The translations under genes and the position numbers were made by a program. A model generated the notes under the pieces. That model worked only from the letters and a program-made list of their open reading frames with translations. It ran no database searches and was not told the DNA's origin. Positions 63,783 through 64,000 of a DNA stretch of 64,000 bases are shown piece by piece. Source of the stretch: an uncultured Lachnospiraceae bacterium (lineage in GTDB: Bacteria; Bacillota; Clostridia; Lachnospirales; Lachnospiraceae); the NCBI GenBank assembly GCA_947625775.1, contig CANQPM010000011.1, positions 54,980 to 118,979 of the forward strand, written 5' to 3'. Positions within the stretch are counted from its first letter, which is position 1. Each line of letters opens with the position of its first letter.

Positions 63783-64000
63783 TCACAACCATAAACCACC
63801 ATTTACTTTACAGCCAAAAACCAAAGAAGTCAGCCGACTATGTCCGCGCAAGTGCCTTGGCGCGAATGGCGTATGAAAAATATTGTAATACGGGCAGTTG
63901 TTCCCCTTCATGATCGGCGGTCGGCGGTCTATGAGCTGCTGAACCTTTTCCCACTCCGCTTTAGGGATAATGGCTTCGTGGCAGTCCTCTATGACCTCCC
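63783..64000 (-). pseudogene. large serine recombinase fragment, broken and cut by window edge
   Basis: Entering from the right edge, the frame reads EVIEDCHEAIIPKAEWEKVQ and on through IDRRPPIMKGNNCPYYNIF. This matches the end of the Recombinase domain of large serine recombinases, just before the zinc ribbon (expected GLLKCxxCG). After NIFH (about 63885) the sequence becomes unrelated (PFAPRHLRGHSR) and stops at 63783. So the recombinase has lost its 3' half here. It signals a mobile element beyond or at the right edge. Confidence 0.7.

Overview
The window reads as a chromosomal segment of an anaerobic Firmicute, most likely a member of the Lachnospiraceae (Clostridia). Supporting points are the sigH-rlmB-mrnC-cysS block, gut-Lachnospiraceae families (AAA-ATPase_like/PDDEXK_9, Rpn-like PD-(D/E)XK proteins, a PurF-like protein beginning GGFFG), MATE exporters, chemoreceptors and strong GGAGG ribosome sites. 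Genus is not assigned. Almost everything is transcribed leftward (minus strand); exceptions are a tRNA-Pro, a ComFB-like gene, a PAS/GGDEF/EAL gene and one XRE regulator.

0-14 kb is a pectin/hexuronate catabolic region. The operon uxaB-uxaA-kdgK-kduD-eda (eda is cut by the left edge) converts tagaturonate, altronate and 5-keto-KDG to pyruvate and glyceraldehyde-3-phosphate. Its leader has a clear promoter, a palindrome at the transcription start and a perfect cre-type site. A second set (esterase, uxuA, uxuB) handles glucuronate and meets the first at 2-keto-3-deoxygluconate. Between them lie an alpha/beta-hydrolase-fold protein, a DUF3810 membrane protein, hflX and a tRNA-Pro with an unusual AGG anticodon.

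14-31 kb is mostly housekeeping: DUF3048 protein, sigH, rlmB, mrnC, cysS, cysE, deoD, ispF (with a Cys-rich tail), phosphoglucomutase, a secreted LysM protein with a G10 tract in its promoter spacer, an AhpC peroxiredoxin with a rearranged AhpF-like reductase, comFB, nth, aspS and hisS. 31-39 kb holds signalling and carbohydrate genes: two chemoreceptors, an AAA-ATPase_like protein, a GGDEF/EAL protein and a GH27 alpha-galactosidase.

39.5-44 kb is a scarred accessory region: a DMT transporter with a large in-frame internal loss, the 3' part of an amino-acid ABC ATPase, two near-identical PD-(D/E)XK genes with matching promoters, and between them two secreted unknowns, one frameshifted. 44-54.3 kb returns to ordinary genes: fucose/arabinose isomerase-like enzyme, two MATE exporters, RsmF-like methyltransferase, ArgC, a LysM/M14 peptidase and a PurF paralogue lacking the glutaminase cysteine.

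54.3-64 kb is an AT-rich island with decayed genes on both sides (GNAT-like fragment; flavin-reductase fragment; serine-recombinase fragment at the right edge). Its core is a six-gene operon FkbH - ACP - MaoC - SDR - MBOAT - SGNH-like, divergent from an XRE regulator, with three copies of a 13-nt half-site in the shared control region. The layout parallels the Dlt D-alanylation machine, with FkbH in place of the DltA ligase. I propose a surface O-acylation system using a three-carbon (glyceryl-derived) acyl-ACP; this is the strongest candidate for an undescribed system here. A second theme is a family of related inverted-repeat elements placed just 5' of several minus-strand genes (uxuB, uxuA, ispF, the AhpF-like gene, argC).
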